Shown: piece after piece, positions 17,969 through 27,071 of the stretch
How the letters are laid out: each line of letters starts with the position of its first letter
How positions within the stretch are numbered: the first letter of the stretch is position 1
Assembly (NCBI GenBank): GCA_045613685.1
Contig: JAZLBL010000014.1
Location: 1-64,000, forward strand
DNA: 64,000 bases
Reading direction: 5' to 3'
Source: Fimenecus sp045613685
GTDB taxonomy: Bacteria > Bacillota > Clostridia > Oscillospirales > Acutalibacteraceae
Notes under the pieces: model-generated
The model's database searches: none
What the model saw: only the letters and a program-made list of their open reading frames with translations
What the model was told of the DNA's origin: nothing
Program-made: the position numbers and the translations under genes

Positions 17969-18814
17969 TTAGTAAGCCGGTTCTTTATTTTCATTAAATC
18001 TTTCAATTTTACCTAAGTCATATCCTTTTGGGATATTTAAATATAAATATTTTGGATTTTCAGTTGACGCGTCTTGTGGTAATTCGATAAAATCGCTCCA
18101 ATAGGCATCTAATTTGCTTTCTGAATCAATAGGCTCATAATAGCATTTTAAATATCTTTCTTTATCATTACCAAAATAAATCGCAAGTTCAAGTTCTTCG
18201 TCAATATCTACGAAATGAGTAGCGTTTAAGCTCCCAATACCAGTTCCACCGCTTGATATGAATTTGTCTTTCACAGGAAATCCAAACGGTTTTATGGAGT
18301 ATGCGAGAGTTGTATGTATGTAATTTTCTGGCAGTACCGTAGTAACATAAACTCTGTAAACAATATCGTTACGCTCTATTTCAATTAATAATTCGGTTTC
18401 TCCTTCCCCACTATAATTTTCTTGGTTAATTGCTTCATGAATAGTTGAACTATCTTCTGATTTGATATATGGGTAAACCTCCTTGACAACTGCTTCTGAA
18501 ATGTTTATTGTGAAAGCAAGAATGAAAATTATTAGTGCACGTTTAAAACATCCCAAAACAAATAATATTCTTTTGTTTGCTTCTTTAAGTTCAATTCCTA
18601 ACTTGTTAGGGTCTCCCATTTCATCAATAATTTTCTTAGCCACATCAAGTTCATTATCAAAATCATTTTTGAAATCATCATACATATCATCCATGTGATT
18701 TTCGATTTCTTCTTTAATTCTTTTTCCAAGTTTTTTGTAATGAATGTGATATAAAACCCGTTCAATATAGATTTCTTTAGCTTCTTCAAAATTAGAAAAT
18801 TTTCTCATTGCCAT
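17969..18814 (-). CDS. HAAS-domain membrane protein partnered with PadR
   Basis: 281 residues. Residues about 1-85 are a helical HAAS/DUF1700-like domain (KRIKEEIENHMDDMYDDF, AKKIIDEMGDPNKLGIEL). One membrane helix follows at about 92-112, and the rest is a predicted extracytoplasmic beta-rich domain. HAAS proteins are commonly encoded next to PadR regulators, and this start is 12 bases after the padR stop. The extracellular part is not recognised. It is probably a signalling or envelope-sensing protein, by context only. Confidence 0.75.
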   Translation of the reverse strand: MAMRKFSNFEEAKEIYIERVLYHIHYKKLGKRIKEEIENHMDDMYDDFKNDFDNELDVAKKIIDEMGDPNKLGIELKEANKRILFVLGCFKRALIIFILAFTINISEAVVKEVYPYIKSEDSSTIHEAINQENYSGEGETELLIEIERNDIVYRVYVTTVLPENYIHTTLAYSIKPFGFPVKDKFISSGGTGIGSLNATHFVDIDEELELAIYFGNDKERYLKCYYEPIDSESKLDAYWSDFIELPQDASTENPKYLYLNIPKGYDLGKIERFNENKEPAY

Positions 18815-18826
18815 ATAATCACCGCC

Positions 18827-19153
18827 TCACGCAAAATTCAATACTTTTCTTGCTGCATTGGTGAATACAAAAAATTCTTCCTTTTTATCTGCCAATTCCT
18901 TTCTACCTTTGTCAGTAATCTTATAATATCTGCGCTTTCTTGCAGAATCTGTTTCTTCTATATAAGATGTAATAAGCTTTTCGTTTTCAAGTGCGTGCAA
19001 AACAGGGTAGAGTGAACCTTCTTTAAGTTCGAAAACATTCTCGCTCTTACGTTTCAACTCCTTGATAATCTGATAACCATACATATCCTGTGTGTCGATA
19101 AGCGATAACACCAATAAACTTGTATTGCCGTGCATCAAATCATTCTTTGCCAT
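18827..19153 (-). CDS. PadR family transcriptional regulator
   Basis: A 108-residue winged-helix repressor. The family core is evident: LVLSLIDTQDMYGYQIIKEL, ELKEGSLYPVLHALE and RRYYKITDKGRKEL. The open frame continues upstream to 19198, but AAGGAGGA at 19168-19161 places the start at the ATG at 19153 (MAKNDLMHG). Expected to repress its own operon through the inverted repeat in its promoter. Confidence 0.93.
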   Translation of the reverse strand: MAKNDLMHGNTSLLVLSLIDTQDMYGYQIIKELKRKSENVFELKEGSLYPVLHALENEKLITSYIEETDSARKRRYYKITDKGRKELADKKEEFFVFTNAARKVLNFA

Positions 19154-19198
19154 AATAATATCCTCCTTTAAAATTAAATACATATGTTGCCTATGCAT

Positions 19199-19227
19199 AT
19201 ACTACCATAGTATAGCAAATTTGTCAA
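19199..19227 (-). promoter_or_regulatory. padR promoter with overlapping operator-like inverted repeat
   Basis: On the minus strand TTGACA (19227-19222), a 17-base spacer and TAGTAT (19204-19199). The inverted repeat ATACTA-TGG-TAGTAT (19213-19199) covers the -10, as expected for autorepression. Confidence 0.75.
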
Positions 19228-19264
19228 TTTTTTATATCTTAACAAATTATTTACAAATATTTCC

Positions 19265-19293
19265 TTGACATTTTTTGAATAACAATGTATATT
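19265..19293 (+). promoter_or_regulatory. Heat-shock operon promoter
   Basis: TTGACA (19265-19270) and TATATT (19288-19293), 17-base spacer, upstream of the CIRCE element. Confidence 0.88.
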
Positions 19294-19304
19294 ATTTAAT
19301 AGAG

Positions 19305-19331
19305 TTAGCACTCTAATGGCGTGAGTGCTAA
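19305..19331 (+). promoter_or_regulatory. CIRCE operator (HrcA binding site)
   Basis: A perfect consensus: TTAGCACTC (19305-19313), nine bases, GAGTGCTAA (19323-19331). It lies between promoter and hrcA start, so HrcA represses this operon. Confidence 0.98.
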
Positions 19332-19354
19332 ATATCACAAAAAGGGGTGACGAG

Positions 19355-20383
19355 ATGCAACTCAGCGAGAGAAAAGAAAAAATTCTTGCTACCATTGTTG
19401 AGTGGTATATTGCAACGGGCGAACCTGTCGGTTCAAAAACCTTGCTTGAGTATGCGCGAATTCCAGTTTCTTCGGCAACTGTTCGAAATGAAATGGCAGA
19501 ACTTTCTCGTCTCGGTTTTCTTGACCAACCCCACACATCAGCAGGGCGTGTGCCATCACAACTTGGCTATCGTTATTATGTTGATAAACTTATGAATCGT
19601 TATGAATTACCACTTAACGATAAAAGGCTTATTGAAGCAAGACTTTCTGATGCAGGTGGCGAGCCACAGCAGATTCTTGAACAAGCGGGTCAGGTGTTAG
19701 CAGAGCTTACAAATTGTGCAGTTGTATCAACAACACCAAGTGATACAAACGCAGTGATTCGCAGAGTTGAGTTGGTCCCACTTGGCACTCACACAGCAAT
19801 GATGGTAATGCTCTCATCATCAGGTATTCTCAAAAGCCGAGTTTGCAGAACTGATACTGAATTAAATCTGGAACTCATAGAAACATTCTATAATATAGTT
19901 TCAAAACATTTTATCGGCAAATCTGCAAGTGAAGTGAGCATAGCTCTTATTCAGACATTGGCACTGTCCCTAGGTAGCAAATCGCTTGCGATTTCACCAC
20001 TTTTAGTAACTTTGTCAGATTTGGCACAGATGACTGAGCAAACACAACTTTTGTTAGAAGGTCAGTCGAATCTTTTAAACTATTCAGATTATCCTAATGC
20101 TTATGAGTTGATGGAGTTTTTAAGACGTGGCGAGCCACTGACAAACTTTTTCTCAAATCATAAGTCACAAGGGGATGCAAATGTGCTAATCGGCAAAGAA
20201 AATCTCTATCGTGAGCTTCAAGATTCAAGCGTGATTTTCTCGCACTATTCAGTTAGCGGAAAAGATAGTGGTACATTAGGGCTTATCGGTCCAACAAGAA
20301 TTGACTATGCAAGACTTATTCCAAGTCTTAAATATTTAACAGAAATCGTCGGCAATATAATGTCCGACACTTTGGAGGATTAA
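19355..20383 (+). CDS. hrcA: Heat-inducible transcription repressor HrcA
   Basis: Winged-helix repressor of the CIRCE regulon, 342 residues. The N-terminal DNA-binding part reads SERKEKILATIVEWYIATGEPVGSKTL and SSATVRNEMAELSRLGFLDQPHTSAGRVPS, followed by a GAF-like dimerisation region. The frame is open 10 codons further upstream, but that would run into the CIRCE; the ATG at 19355 with GGGGTGA at 19344-19350 is the start. First gene of hrcA-grpE-dnaK-dnaJ. Confidence 0.97.
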   Translation: MQLSERKEKILATIVEWYIATGEPVGSKTLLEYARIPVSSATVRNEMAELSRLGFLDQPHTSAGRVPSQLGYRYYVDKLMNRYELPLNDKRLIEARLSDAGGEPQQILEQAGQVLAELTNCAVVSTTPSDTNAVIRRVELVPLGTHTAMMVMLSSSGILKSRVCRTDTELNLELIETFYNIVSKHFIGKSASEVSIALIQTLALSLGSKSLAISPLLVTLSDLAQMTEQTQLLLEGQSNLLNYSDYPNAYELMEFLRRGEPLTNFFSNHKSQGDANVLIGKENLYRELQDSSVIFSHYSVSGKDSGTLGLIGPTRIDYARLIPSLKYLTEIVGNIMSDTLED

Positions 20384-20384
20384 A

Positions 20385-20891
20385 ATGGCAGAGAACAAAG
20401 AAAATCTTCAAGAAGAAACAGTTGAAGAAGTAGCAGAAAATACAGAACCAACTGCAGAAGAAAAGCTCACAGCAGAGCTTAACGAAACAAAAGATAAACT
20501 TTTGAGAGTTATGGCAGAATATGATAATTTCCGTAAACGCTCACAAAAAGAAAAAGAAATGGCTTATGGAGATACAAAGGCAAGCACCATCGCAGAATTT
20601 TTACCTGTATATGATAACTTTGAGCGAGCAATGAGTGCAGATGCAACTGACCTTGACTCATTCAAAAAAGGTATTGAAATGATTTTTAATCAGTATGGTG
20701 AAACATTTAAGAAACTCGGAGTTGAATCATTCGGTGCAAAGGGTGATGAATTTGACCCTAATATTCACAATGCAGTAATGCACGGTGAAGACGAAAACTT
20801 ACCTGAAAACAGTATTTCAGACGTATTCTCAACAGGATACAAAATGGGTGACAGAGTAATCCGCCCAGCAATCGTAAAAGTAGTTAACTAA
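20385..20891 (+). CDS. grpE: Nucleotide exchange factor GrpE
   Basis: Co-chaperone that releases ADP from DnaK; 168 residues. An acidic N-terminal stretch (about 1-30) precedes the long dimerisation helix (about 30-85, with LRVMAEYDNFRKRSQKEKE). The beta domain ends GYKMGDRVIRPAIVKV, the family signature. It starts one base after hrcA, with GGAGGA upstream. Confidence 0.97.
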   Translation: MAENKENLQEETVEEVAENTEPTAEEKLTAELNETKDKLLRVMAEYDNFRKRSQKEKEMAYGDTKASTIAEFLPVYDNFERAMSADATDLDSFKKGIEMIFNQYGETFKKLGVESFGAKGDEFDPNIHNAVMHGEDENLPENSISDVFSTGYKMGDRVIRPAIVKVVN

Positions 20892-20945
20892 ACTGTAAAA
20901 ACAGTTAATAATATTATAAACAAACCTATTAGGAGGAATAAATTT

Positions 20946-22790
20946 ATGGCAAAGGTAATTGGTATTGATTTAGGTACAACAAACTCATGCGTAGCAGTAA
21001 TCGAAGGTGGCGAACCTGTAGTTATCGCTAACGCAGAAGGTGCTAGAACAACTCCATCAGTTGTAGCATTCTCAAAAACAGGCGAAAGAATGGTTGGTCA
21101 GGTTGCAAAGCGTCAGGCAATCACAAACCCTGACAGAACAATCGCATCAATCAAAAGACATATGGGTACTGACTATAAAGTAAACATTGACGGCAAAGAC
21201 TACACTCCACAAGAAATTTCAGCAATGACACTTCAAAAACTCAAAGCTGATGCTGAAGCTTATCTCGGTGCTCCTGTAACAGAAGCAGTTATCACAGTTC
21301 CTGCATATTTCACAGACTCACAGCGTCAGGCAACAAAGCATGCAGGTAAAATTGCAGGTCTTGAACTAAACACAATTATCAACGAACCAACTGCAGCAGC
21401 ACTTGCTTATGGTATTGACAAAGAAGACGACCAGAAAGTTATGGTTTATGACCTTGGTGGTGGTACATTCGACGTTTCAATTATCGAAATGGGCGATGGC
21501 GTTCAAGAAGTTCTTGCAACAGCAGGTAACAACCGTCTTGGCGGTGATGACTTTGTCCAGAAGATTATCGACTGGCTTGCAGACGAGTTCAAGAAAGAAC
21601 AGGGTATTGACCTTCGTTCTGATAAAATGGCTATGCAACGTCTTAAAGAAGCAGCAGAAAAGGCTAAGATTGAGCTTTCAGGTGTAACAACATCACAAAT
21701 CAGTCTTCCATTCATCACAGCAGATGCAACAGGCCCTAAACACCTTGAAACAACTCTTACAAGAGCAAAGTTCAACGAAATGACAGCAGACCTTGTTGAA
21801 GCAACAATGGGACCAGTTCGTCAGGCACTTTCAGACTCAGGTCTTCAACCATCAGAGCTTAATAAAATCCTTATGGTTGGTGGTTCTTCAAGAATCCCAG
21901 CAGTTCAGGAAGCAGTTAAGAAATATACAGGCAAAGAACCATTCAAGGGCATTAACCCTGACGAATGTGTTGCAGTTGGTGCTGCAATTCAGGGTGGTGT
22001 TCTCGGTGGTGAAGTTGAAGGACTTCTTCTCCTTGACGTTACTCCACTTTCACTCGGTATTGAAACAATGGGTGGCGTAAGCACAAAGATTATCGAAAGA
22101 AATACAACAATCCCAACAAAGAAGAGCCAGATTTTCTCAACTGCAGCTGACAATCAGACATCAGTTGAAGTTCACGTTCTTCAGGGTGAAAGAGAATTTG
22201 CAAGAGATAACAAAACTCTCGGTATTTTCCACCTTGATGGTATTCTTCCAGCACGTCGTGGTGTTCCACAGATTGAAGTTACATTTGATATCGACGCTAA
22301 CGGTATCGTTAACGTTTCTGCAAAGGACCTTGGCACAAACAAAGAACAGTCAATTTCAATCACATCTTCAACAAATATGTCAAAAGAAGATATTGAAAAA
22401 GCAGTTCAAGATGCTGAAAAATTCGCTGAAGAAGATAAGAAACGTAAAGAAGCAGTTGACACAAGAAACGCTGCTGACCAGATGGTATATCAGGTTGAAA
22501 AGATTCTCGCTGACGAAGGCGACAAACTTCCAGCAAACGACAAGGCAGATATCCAGACAAAGCTTGACGCTCTTAAAGAAGCACTTAAAGGTGAAGACCT
22601 TGAAGCAATCAAGTCAAAGCAAGAAGAACTCACACAGGCATTCTACAAGATTTCTGAAGAACTTTATAAACAGGCTCAGGCAGCACAGGGCGGTGCAGAT
22701 GCAGGCGCAGGCGCTGGTTATGACCCAAATGCAGGCGCAGCACCTAATGGTGACGGCTACTACGACGCTGATTTCAAAGACGTAGAATAA
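20946..22790 (+). CDS. dnaK: Chaperone protein DnaK (Hsp70)
   Basis: ATP-driven chaperone, 614 residues. The ATPase domain begins IGIDLGTTNSCVAV and holds YDLGGGTFDVS and VGGSSRIPAV. The substrate-binding domain follows from about 365 and a helical lid leads to a Gly/Ala-rich tail ending YYDADFKDVE. AGGAGG stands before the start. Typical Gram-positive form. Confidence 0.98.
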   Translation: MAKVIGIDLGTTNSCVAVIEGGEPVVIANAEGARTTPSVVAFSKTGERMVGQVAKRQAITNPDRTIASIKRHMGTDYKVNIDGKDYTPQEISAMTLQKLKADAEAYLGAPVTEAVITVPAYFTDSQRQATKHAGKIAGLELNTIINEPTAAALAYGIDKEDDQKVMVYDLGGGTFDVSIIEMGDGVQEVLATAGNNRLGGDDFVQKIIDWLADEFKKEQGIDLRSDKMAMQRLKEAAEKAKIELSGVTTSQISLPFITADATGPKHLETTLTRAKFNEMTADLVEATMGPVRQALSDSGLQPSELNKILMVGGSSRIPAVQEAVKKYTGKEPFKGINPDECVAVGAAIQGGVLGGEVEGLLLLDVTPLSLGIETMGGVSTKIIERNTTIPTKKSQIFSTAADNQTSVEVHVLQGEREFARDNKTLGIFHLDGILPARRGVPQIEVTFDIDANGIVNVSAKDLGTNKEQSISITSSTNMSKEDIEKAVQDAEKFAEEDKKRKEAVDTRNAADQMVYQVEKILADEGDKLPANDKADIQTKLDALKEALKGEDLEAIKSKQEELTQAFYKISEELYKQAQAAQGGADAGAGAGYDPNAGAAPNGDGYYDADFKDVE

Positions 22791-22801
22791 TTATAAAATA
22801 A

Positions 22802-22830
22802 ACGGACAGATTCAAAATGAGTCTGTCCGT
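22802..22830 (+). other. Hairpin in the dnaK-dnaJ spacer
   Basis: ACGGACAGA (22802-22810) pairs with TCTGTCCGT (22822-22830). No T run follows, so it is more likely an mRNA processing or stability element than a terminator. Confidence 0.55.
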
Positions 22831-22856
22831 GAATCCCTATTATTTGGAGAATACTT

Positions 22857-24005
22857 ATGGCAGAAAAAAGAGACTATTATGAGGTACTCGGTGTTGATAA
22901 ATCTGCATCAGATGATGAGATAAAAAAGGCTTATCGAAAAGCAGCTAAAAAATATCACCCTGACTTGAATCCTGGTAATAAAGAAGCAGAAGAAAAGTTT
23001 AAAGAAGCAAACGAAGCTTATGAAATTCTTTCTGACAGTGAGAAAAAAGCAAGATATGACCAATTCGGCCACGCTGGTGTTGACCCTAACTATGGCGCGG
23101 GCGCTGGTGGCTACGGTGGTGGCTTTGGTGGAATGGATTTCGACCTTGGCGATATCTTCGGCTCAATTTTCGGTAACGGATTTGGTGGCGGCTTCGGTGG
23201 AGGACGTGCAAATCCTAATGCGCCACAACGAGGTAGTGATACTCAGGCGAGCGTTACTATTTCATTTGAAGAAGCTGCAAAGGGCTGTCCTCGTTCAATA
23301 GATACAATGAGAATTGAAACCTGTGATGACTGTAAGGGTAGTGGTTGTCAAAGCGGTCATTCACCAAAAACTTGTCCTGAATGTCAGGGACGTGGTCAGG
23401 TTACAGTTCAGCAGAGAACACCATTTGGCGTTATTCAGTCTGCAAAGCCTTGTACTCGTTGCAACGGCAGGGGAACAATCATTGAAAATCCTTGTAAGAA
23501 ATGTAACGGTGCAGGCAGAGTCAGAAAGAGCGTTAAAATTGATATCAATATCCCAGCAGGCGTTGATGACCGTCAGATTCTTACAGTCCGTGGACAAGGT
23601 AATAAGGGTGTAAACGGCGGACCTGCCGGTGACCTTAATATCGTTGTTAATGTTCGTCCACATCCATTCTTTGAACGTGACGGCTATAATGTTTGGTATG
23701 ATGCACACGTGTCATTTATGCAAGTGGCATTGGGTTGCAAAATTAAAGTTCCAACACTTGACGGAACAGTTGAATACACAATTCCAGCAGGTTCTCAACC
23801 GGGGGACGTATTCAAACTTCGCGGACGTGGTATCCAAAGCAGAAGTGGTATCGGTAAAGGCGACCAACTTGTTCGTATTATCGTTGATGTTCCAAAGAAA
23901 CTCACCGATAAACAAGAAGAACTCATAAAACAACTTGCTATTGAGTTCAATGTTGATAATTTAGGCGACGATAAAAAAGGATTCTTTGGCAAAAAGAAGA
24001 AATAA
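22857..24005 (+). CDS. dnaJ: Chaperone protein DnaJ (Hsp40)
   Basis: DnaK co-chaperone, 382 residues. The J domain has YHPDLNPG with the HPD triad. The Gly/Phe-rich region spans about 72-125. Four zinc repeats follow in order: CDDCKGSG, CPECQGRG, CTRCNGRG, CKKCNGAG. The C-terminal substrate-binding domains complete the type I architecture. Confidence 0.98.
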   Translation: MAEKRDYYEVLGVDKSASDDEIKKAYRKAAKKYHPDLNPGNKEAEEKFKEANEAYEILSDSEKKARYDQFGHAGVDPNYGAGAGGYGGGFGGMDFDLGDIFGSIFGNGFGGGFGGGRANPNAPQRGSDTQASVTISFEEAAKGCPRSIDTMRIETCDDCKGSGCQSGHSPKTCPECQGRGQVTVQQRTPFGVIQSAKPCTRCNGRGTIIENPCKKCNGAGRVRKSVKIDINIPAGVDDRQILTVRGQGNKGVNGGPAGDLNIVVNVRPHPFFERDGYNVWYDAHVSFMQVALGCKIKVPTLDGTVEYTIPAGSQPGDVFKLRGRGIQSRSGIGKGDQLVRIIVDVPKKLTDKQEELIKQLAIEFNVDNLGDDKKGFFGKKKK

Positions 24006-24013
24006 ACACTATT

Positions 24014-24046
24014 CATAGCGAGAGTTCACTCTCGCTATGTTTTTTA
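24014..24046 (+). terminator. Terminator of the dnaK operon
   Basis: CATAGCGAGAG (24014-24024), TTCA loop, CTCTCGCTATG (24029-24039), then a T run. Confidence 0.92.
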
Positions 24047-24050
24047 TCCA

Positions 24051-24308
24051 ACAAATTTGAATTTGTCGAGTTGTTTTATATGCGTATTCTTGGCTCCCCT
24101 TGTCAGGGGAGCTGTCGCGTAGCGACTGAGGGGTAGTAGAAATTCTATCTCTCCCTTCGTCACTCGCTTTGCTCGTGCCACCTAATTCTCGCCTGTCGGC
24201 TCGGTCGGTGTTTCTGCTTCGCAGAGGTGTCCACCGGACACCCGCACCTCGTCAGAGGGAGGCAAGGCGATGCCACCATATAAAAGATTTCGACAACCTC
24301 CAATTTAT
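24051..24308. repeat. Composite intergenic repeat, copy C (CTCCCTC module)
   Basis: The left end 24051-24070 equals 10701-10720. A stem GGCTCCCCTTGTCAGGGGAGC-like hairpin starts near 24092. Bases 24147-24270 match 54-175. A degenerate right end, GACAACCTCCAATTTAT, lies at 24292-24308. The element fills the dnaJ-hemolysin III spacer and codes for nothing I can support. Confidence 0.8.
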
Positions 24309-24373
24309 TTAACCAAATTTTAATATCTTGAATTTTTCCACAAAGAATAGTAATATGTTTTCAGGTGATATTT

Positions 24374-25042
24374 ATGAGTAGGTTAGATTCAATAAAATTA
24401 GTTGATTATTCGCGAAAAGAAGATTGGGTCAATTCAATAACACATATAATTGGTGCTGTCTTTGCCCTTGTTGTAACCGTTTTGTGTGTTGCAAGGGGAA
24501 TAACACTAAATAGAGTTGATTATGTGGTTTTAAGCCTTATTTATGGCATTACAATGCTCTCTGTTTTTGTATGCTCATCAGTTTATCACGGGTTGCGTCC
24601 TAACAATGCAAAAAAAGTAATGCGCGTTGTTGACCACGCAATGATTAACTTTATGATTGTGGGCACAATCACACCTTATATGGTGTTAGCCGTTGCACCT
24701 TTAAATCCTATTATGGGTTGGACCTTGCTCATTGCTTGTTGGATTGCTGCTATTACTGCTGTTGTAATCACATTTACCTTGTTCAACAAAACAAAAGTTA
24801 TACAAATGGTTTTATATATGGTAATCGGTTGGTCATCATTTATGACCGTGTTTGTTTTGTGGAAACATTTCAGTAAAGATGCAATCTTTTTAATGGTGAC
24901 AGGTGGAATTGCCTATACAATCGGTGCAATTCTTTATGGAATCGGCAGAAAGAAAAAATATATCCATGCCGTATTTCATATTTTCATAATTCTCGGTGCA
25001 TTTCTTCATTTTCTTGGATTATATTTATATGTATTTATATAA
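24374..25042 (+). CDS. Hemolysin III family (PAQR-type) membrane protein
   Basis: A 222-residue seven-helix membrane protein. The zinc-site signature residues of the HlyIII/PAQR superfamily are present: SSVYHGLRP after the second helix, VDHAMINFMIVG, and HAVFHIFIILGAFLHF in the last helix. The name is historical; family members are membrane hydrolase- or receptor-like, and haemolysis is not implied. AGGTGAT at 24363-24369 points to the ATG at 24374 rather than the in-frame GTG nine bases earlier. Confidence 0.88.
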   Translation: MSRLDSIKLVDYSRKEDWVNSITHIIGAVFALVVTVLCVARGITLNRVDYVVLSLIYGITMLSVFVCSSVYHGLRPNNAKKVMRVVDHAMINFMIVGTITPYMVLAVAPLNPIMGWTLLIACWIAAITAVVITFTLFNKTKVIQMVLYMVIGWSSFMTVFVLWKHFSKDAIFLMVTGGIAYTIGAILYGIGRKKKYIHAVFHIFIILGAFLHFLGLYLYVFI

Positions 25043-25048
25043 AATTAA

Positions 25049-25080
25049 AGCGTGATAACCAATCGGCTATCACGCTAATT
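25049..25080. terminator. Bidirectional terminator
   Basis: AGCGTGATA (25049-25057) pairs with TATCACGCT (25068-25076), flanked by A- and T-rich tracts between convergent genes. Confidence 0.8.
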
Positions 25081-25081
25081 T

Positions 25082-25597
25082 TTATAATTTTTTATCAAGT
25101 TTTGTCTTTTTAATAACTTTATGCAATGGTATCCCAAGTCCGTAGCATATTACAAGTTCGCCGAATCCAACTTGAAAAGCCGAAATCAAAAATGCTTCAA
25201 ACTTGAATCCTTCAGGCATAAACAATGTAATTTCAAGTCCAACAATAATTGCATTTGCAATAACAGGAAAAAATGCAGAAATCAAAGGCAAGTCTTTAAA
25301 CTTTATATTACGAGTTTTATATGATAAAACTGCCGCAATAAGTGTCGCCAAAGTGCCACAGATAATATCTATAAGTCCATACGGACTTGTAATATTACCT
25401 AAAAAGCAACCAATTGTAAGCCCAGGAATAGCTGCGGGGGAGAATACTGAAAGGATTGTTAATGCTTCAGAAAATCTGAACTGAATTCCACCATAAGCTA
25501 CATTGAGTATAGCTGCAAAATAGGTGAGTCCTGCATAAATTGCCGCAATTACTGCCGCTTCAACCACAAACATTGTTTTTTTCTTGTTTTTATTCAT
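25082..25597 (-). CDS. queT: QueT-type queuosine precursor ECF transporter, S component
   Basis: 171-residue integral membrane protein matching QueT: GGIQFRFSEALTILSVFSP, IPGLTIGCFLGNITSP and FPVIANAIIVGLEI. It is expected to bind preQ1 or related precursors and use a shared energy-coupling module encoded elsewhere. The preQ1-I aptamer-like leader just upstream supports the substrate independently. GGAG at 25610-25607 gives the start at 25597. Confidence 0.88.
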   Translation of the reverse strand: MNKNKKKTMFVVEAAVIAAIYAGLTYFAAILNVAYGGIQFRFSEALTILSVFSPAAIPGLTIGCFLGNITSPYGLIDIICGTLATLIAAVLSYKTRNIKFKDLPLISAFFPVIANAIIVGLEITLFMPEGFKFEAFLISAFQVGFGELVICYGLGIPLHKVIKKTKLDKKL

Positions 25598-25606
25598 TTT
25601 TTATCA

Positions 25607-25648
25607 CTCCATAGTTTTATTTTTCGTCAGGATGGTTTCGAACTGACG
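25607..25648 (-). ncRNA. preQ1-I riboswitch upstream of queT
   Basis: On the minus strand: stem CGTCAG (25648-25643), loop TTCGAAACCATC, CTGACG (25630-25625), then AAAAATAAAACTATGGAG, which includes the ribosome binding site. This matches the small preQ1 class I H-type pseudoknot plan, in which ligand binding hides the Shine-Dalgarno sequence. Confidence 0.8.
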
Positions 25649-25658
25649 TTTATAATAT

Positions 25659-26828
25659 TTATTCTTCTTCGCTTTCGCTACTTGTCATATCTTTGAATTT
25701 TTTAACTGTATCCGCCCAGAATTTCTTCGGGGTGGATTTTACATTTTTATTGAGAGTTGAGAAAATCGAACCAATACCACTTAACACAAGATTTCTGGTT
25801 TCTGGGTCAAGTTCTTTAAGTGTATCAAAAACCAAAGAAGTGTTGTTTTTGAGATTTTCACTCCAATCAACAAAACTTTCAGCGTTTTCTGCGTTGGTTG
25901 ATTCAATAATATCAAATAACGCTTCAACAAACATTTTTCTGTGGTTAGGGTCGGCATTATAAACCCAATCATTGAAAGTGTTATCAATGAATTGTGAACG
26001 CATATAAACCTTTTCACCGCTTATAAAATCGTCGTTTTCAATTTGCCACAAGAATGGGTCATGTTGCAAAACACCTGAACCATCACTTTTAATAATACGA
26101 TATGTATCACGATTATTAAGAAGTAAACCGAAAATTGATTCTTCTGGAACAAGCTTTGTGATTTTCTGTTCAGTCTGTATATAGTTGTCAGAATTAATGA
26201 ATTCTTCACTGAAACCAGGACTATCAAAACTCTGAATTTCAACAATTTTTTTCTTTGTCTTTTCAGAACACATTGTGCCCGAATAAATGGCTAAGTTACC
26301 ACCTTTAGAGTGACCAACAAGTGTGATATTACCCTTAATCTTTTTTGACACTTGCTCAACATAGGGTACAGATAATTTTTGTGCAGCAACAGGGGACATA
26401 TAGAGCATATTAAAATTCTCTTTCCAACCTGTAATGGTTGAGTCTGTACCTCTGAATGCAATACATCCATCACCATTAGGTAAAATAAATGTGATTGCAC
26501 AGAATTGAGTATCTTGCTCATAGTCGAGAATATCCTGATAATAGTTTACACGAACTTTGCCATATCTTTTGCTATATGCTACGGCATTGAGCAATTTCTT
26601 GTTTCTTTCTTCTGTTCTTTCAAGAGGAAAGAGTGCTTCATAATCATCGCATTCAACGATTTCAGAAAGATATAATCCCTTGTGTCTGTTTGGAATATCA
26701 GGAACAAGATTATCGTAACTTATATAAGCGAGTTGAGCAAAAATTAAACCATCGATTTTTGAAAAGGGAAGTGCATCAAAATCTTTATGTGCGTTTAAAA
26801 GTGCATAGTCAATAATATTATATGCCAT
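25659..26828 (-). CDS. Lipase-like alpha/beta hydrolase (Mbeg1/DUF2974 type)
   Basis: 389 residues. The fold signature is ITLVGHSKGGNLAIYSG, with the nucleophile Ser in GHSKG, and AFRGTD upstream as the oxyanion region, typical of DUF2974/Mbeg1-like proteins. The region around FDSPGFS is also conserved in that group. There is no signal peptide. The acidic C-terminal tail ends SESEEE. The frame is open 15 codons further up, but GGGAG nine bases before the ATG at 26828 fixes MAYNIIDY as the start. Substrate unknown. Confidence 0.8.
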   Translation of the reverse strand: MAYNIIDYALLNAHKDFDALPFSKIDGLIFAQLAYISYDNLVPDIPNRHKGLYLSEIVECDDYEALFPLERTEERNKKLLNAVAYSKRYGKVRVNYYQDILDYEQDTQFCAITFILPNGDGCIAFRGTDSTITGWKENFNMLYMSPVAAQKLSVPYVEQVSKKIKGNITLVGHSKGGNLAIYSGTMCSEKTKKKIVEIQSFDSPGFSEEFINSDNYIQTEQKITKLVPEESIFGLLLNNRDTYRIIKSDGSGVLQHDPFLWQIENDDFISGEKVYMRSQFIDNTFNDWVYNADPNHRKMFVEALFDIIESTNAENAESFVDWSENLKNNTSLVFDTLKELDPETRNLVLSGIGSIFSTLNKNVKSTPKKFWADTVKKFKDMTSSESEEE

Positions 26829-27071
26829 AACCAACATCTCCCAATAATAATGTTCTTGCCTAACGATATTCAATATTGCTATTGTTCATTCAACTTGCTT
26901 TGAAAATTTTATCATAGAACAAAATTATCGTCAACACAAAAGCTACAAAAGATTTACTTTTTTAACATACATAATAACATTTAAACCTTATATATTATAT
27001 ACATTATATTTAAACGCTTTTCGTGTAGGAAACAAATCATAAATGGAACTACAAAAACTTTATAAAATCTA

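Noticed and set aside
22165..22785. 206-codon frame inside dnaK on the same strand
   Set aside because: Out-of-frame shadow of dnaK, rich in Leu, Gln and Lys, with no start signals.
24092..24280. Possible structured RNA gene in the dnaJ-hemolysin III spacer
   Set aside because: The same block occurs upstream of lacZ with decayed ends, so it is a dispersed repeat rather than a dedicated RNA gene.
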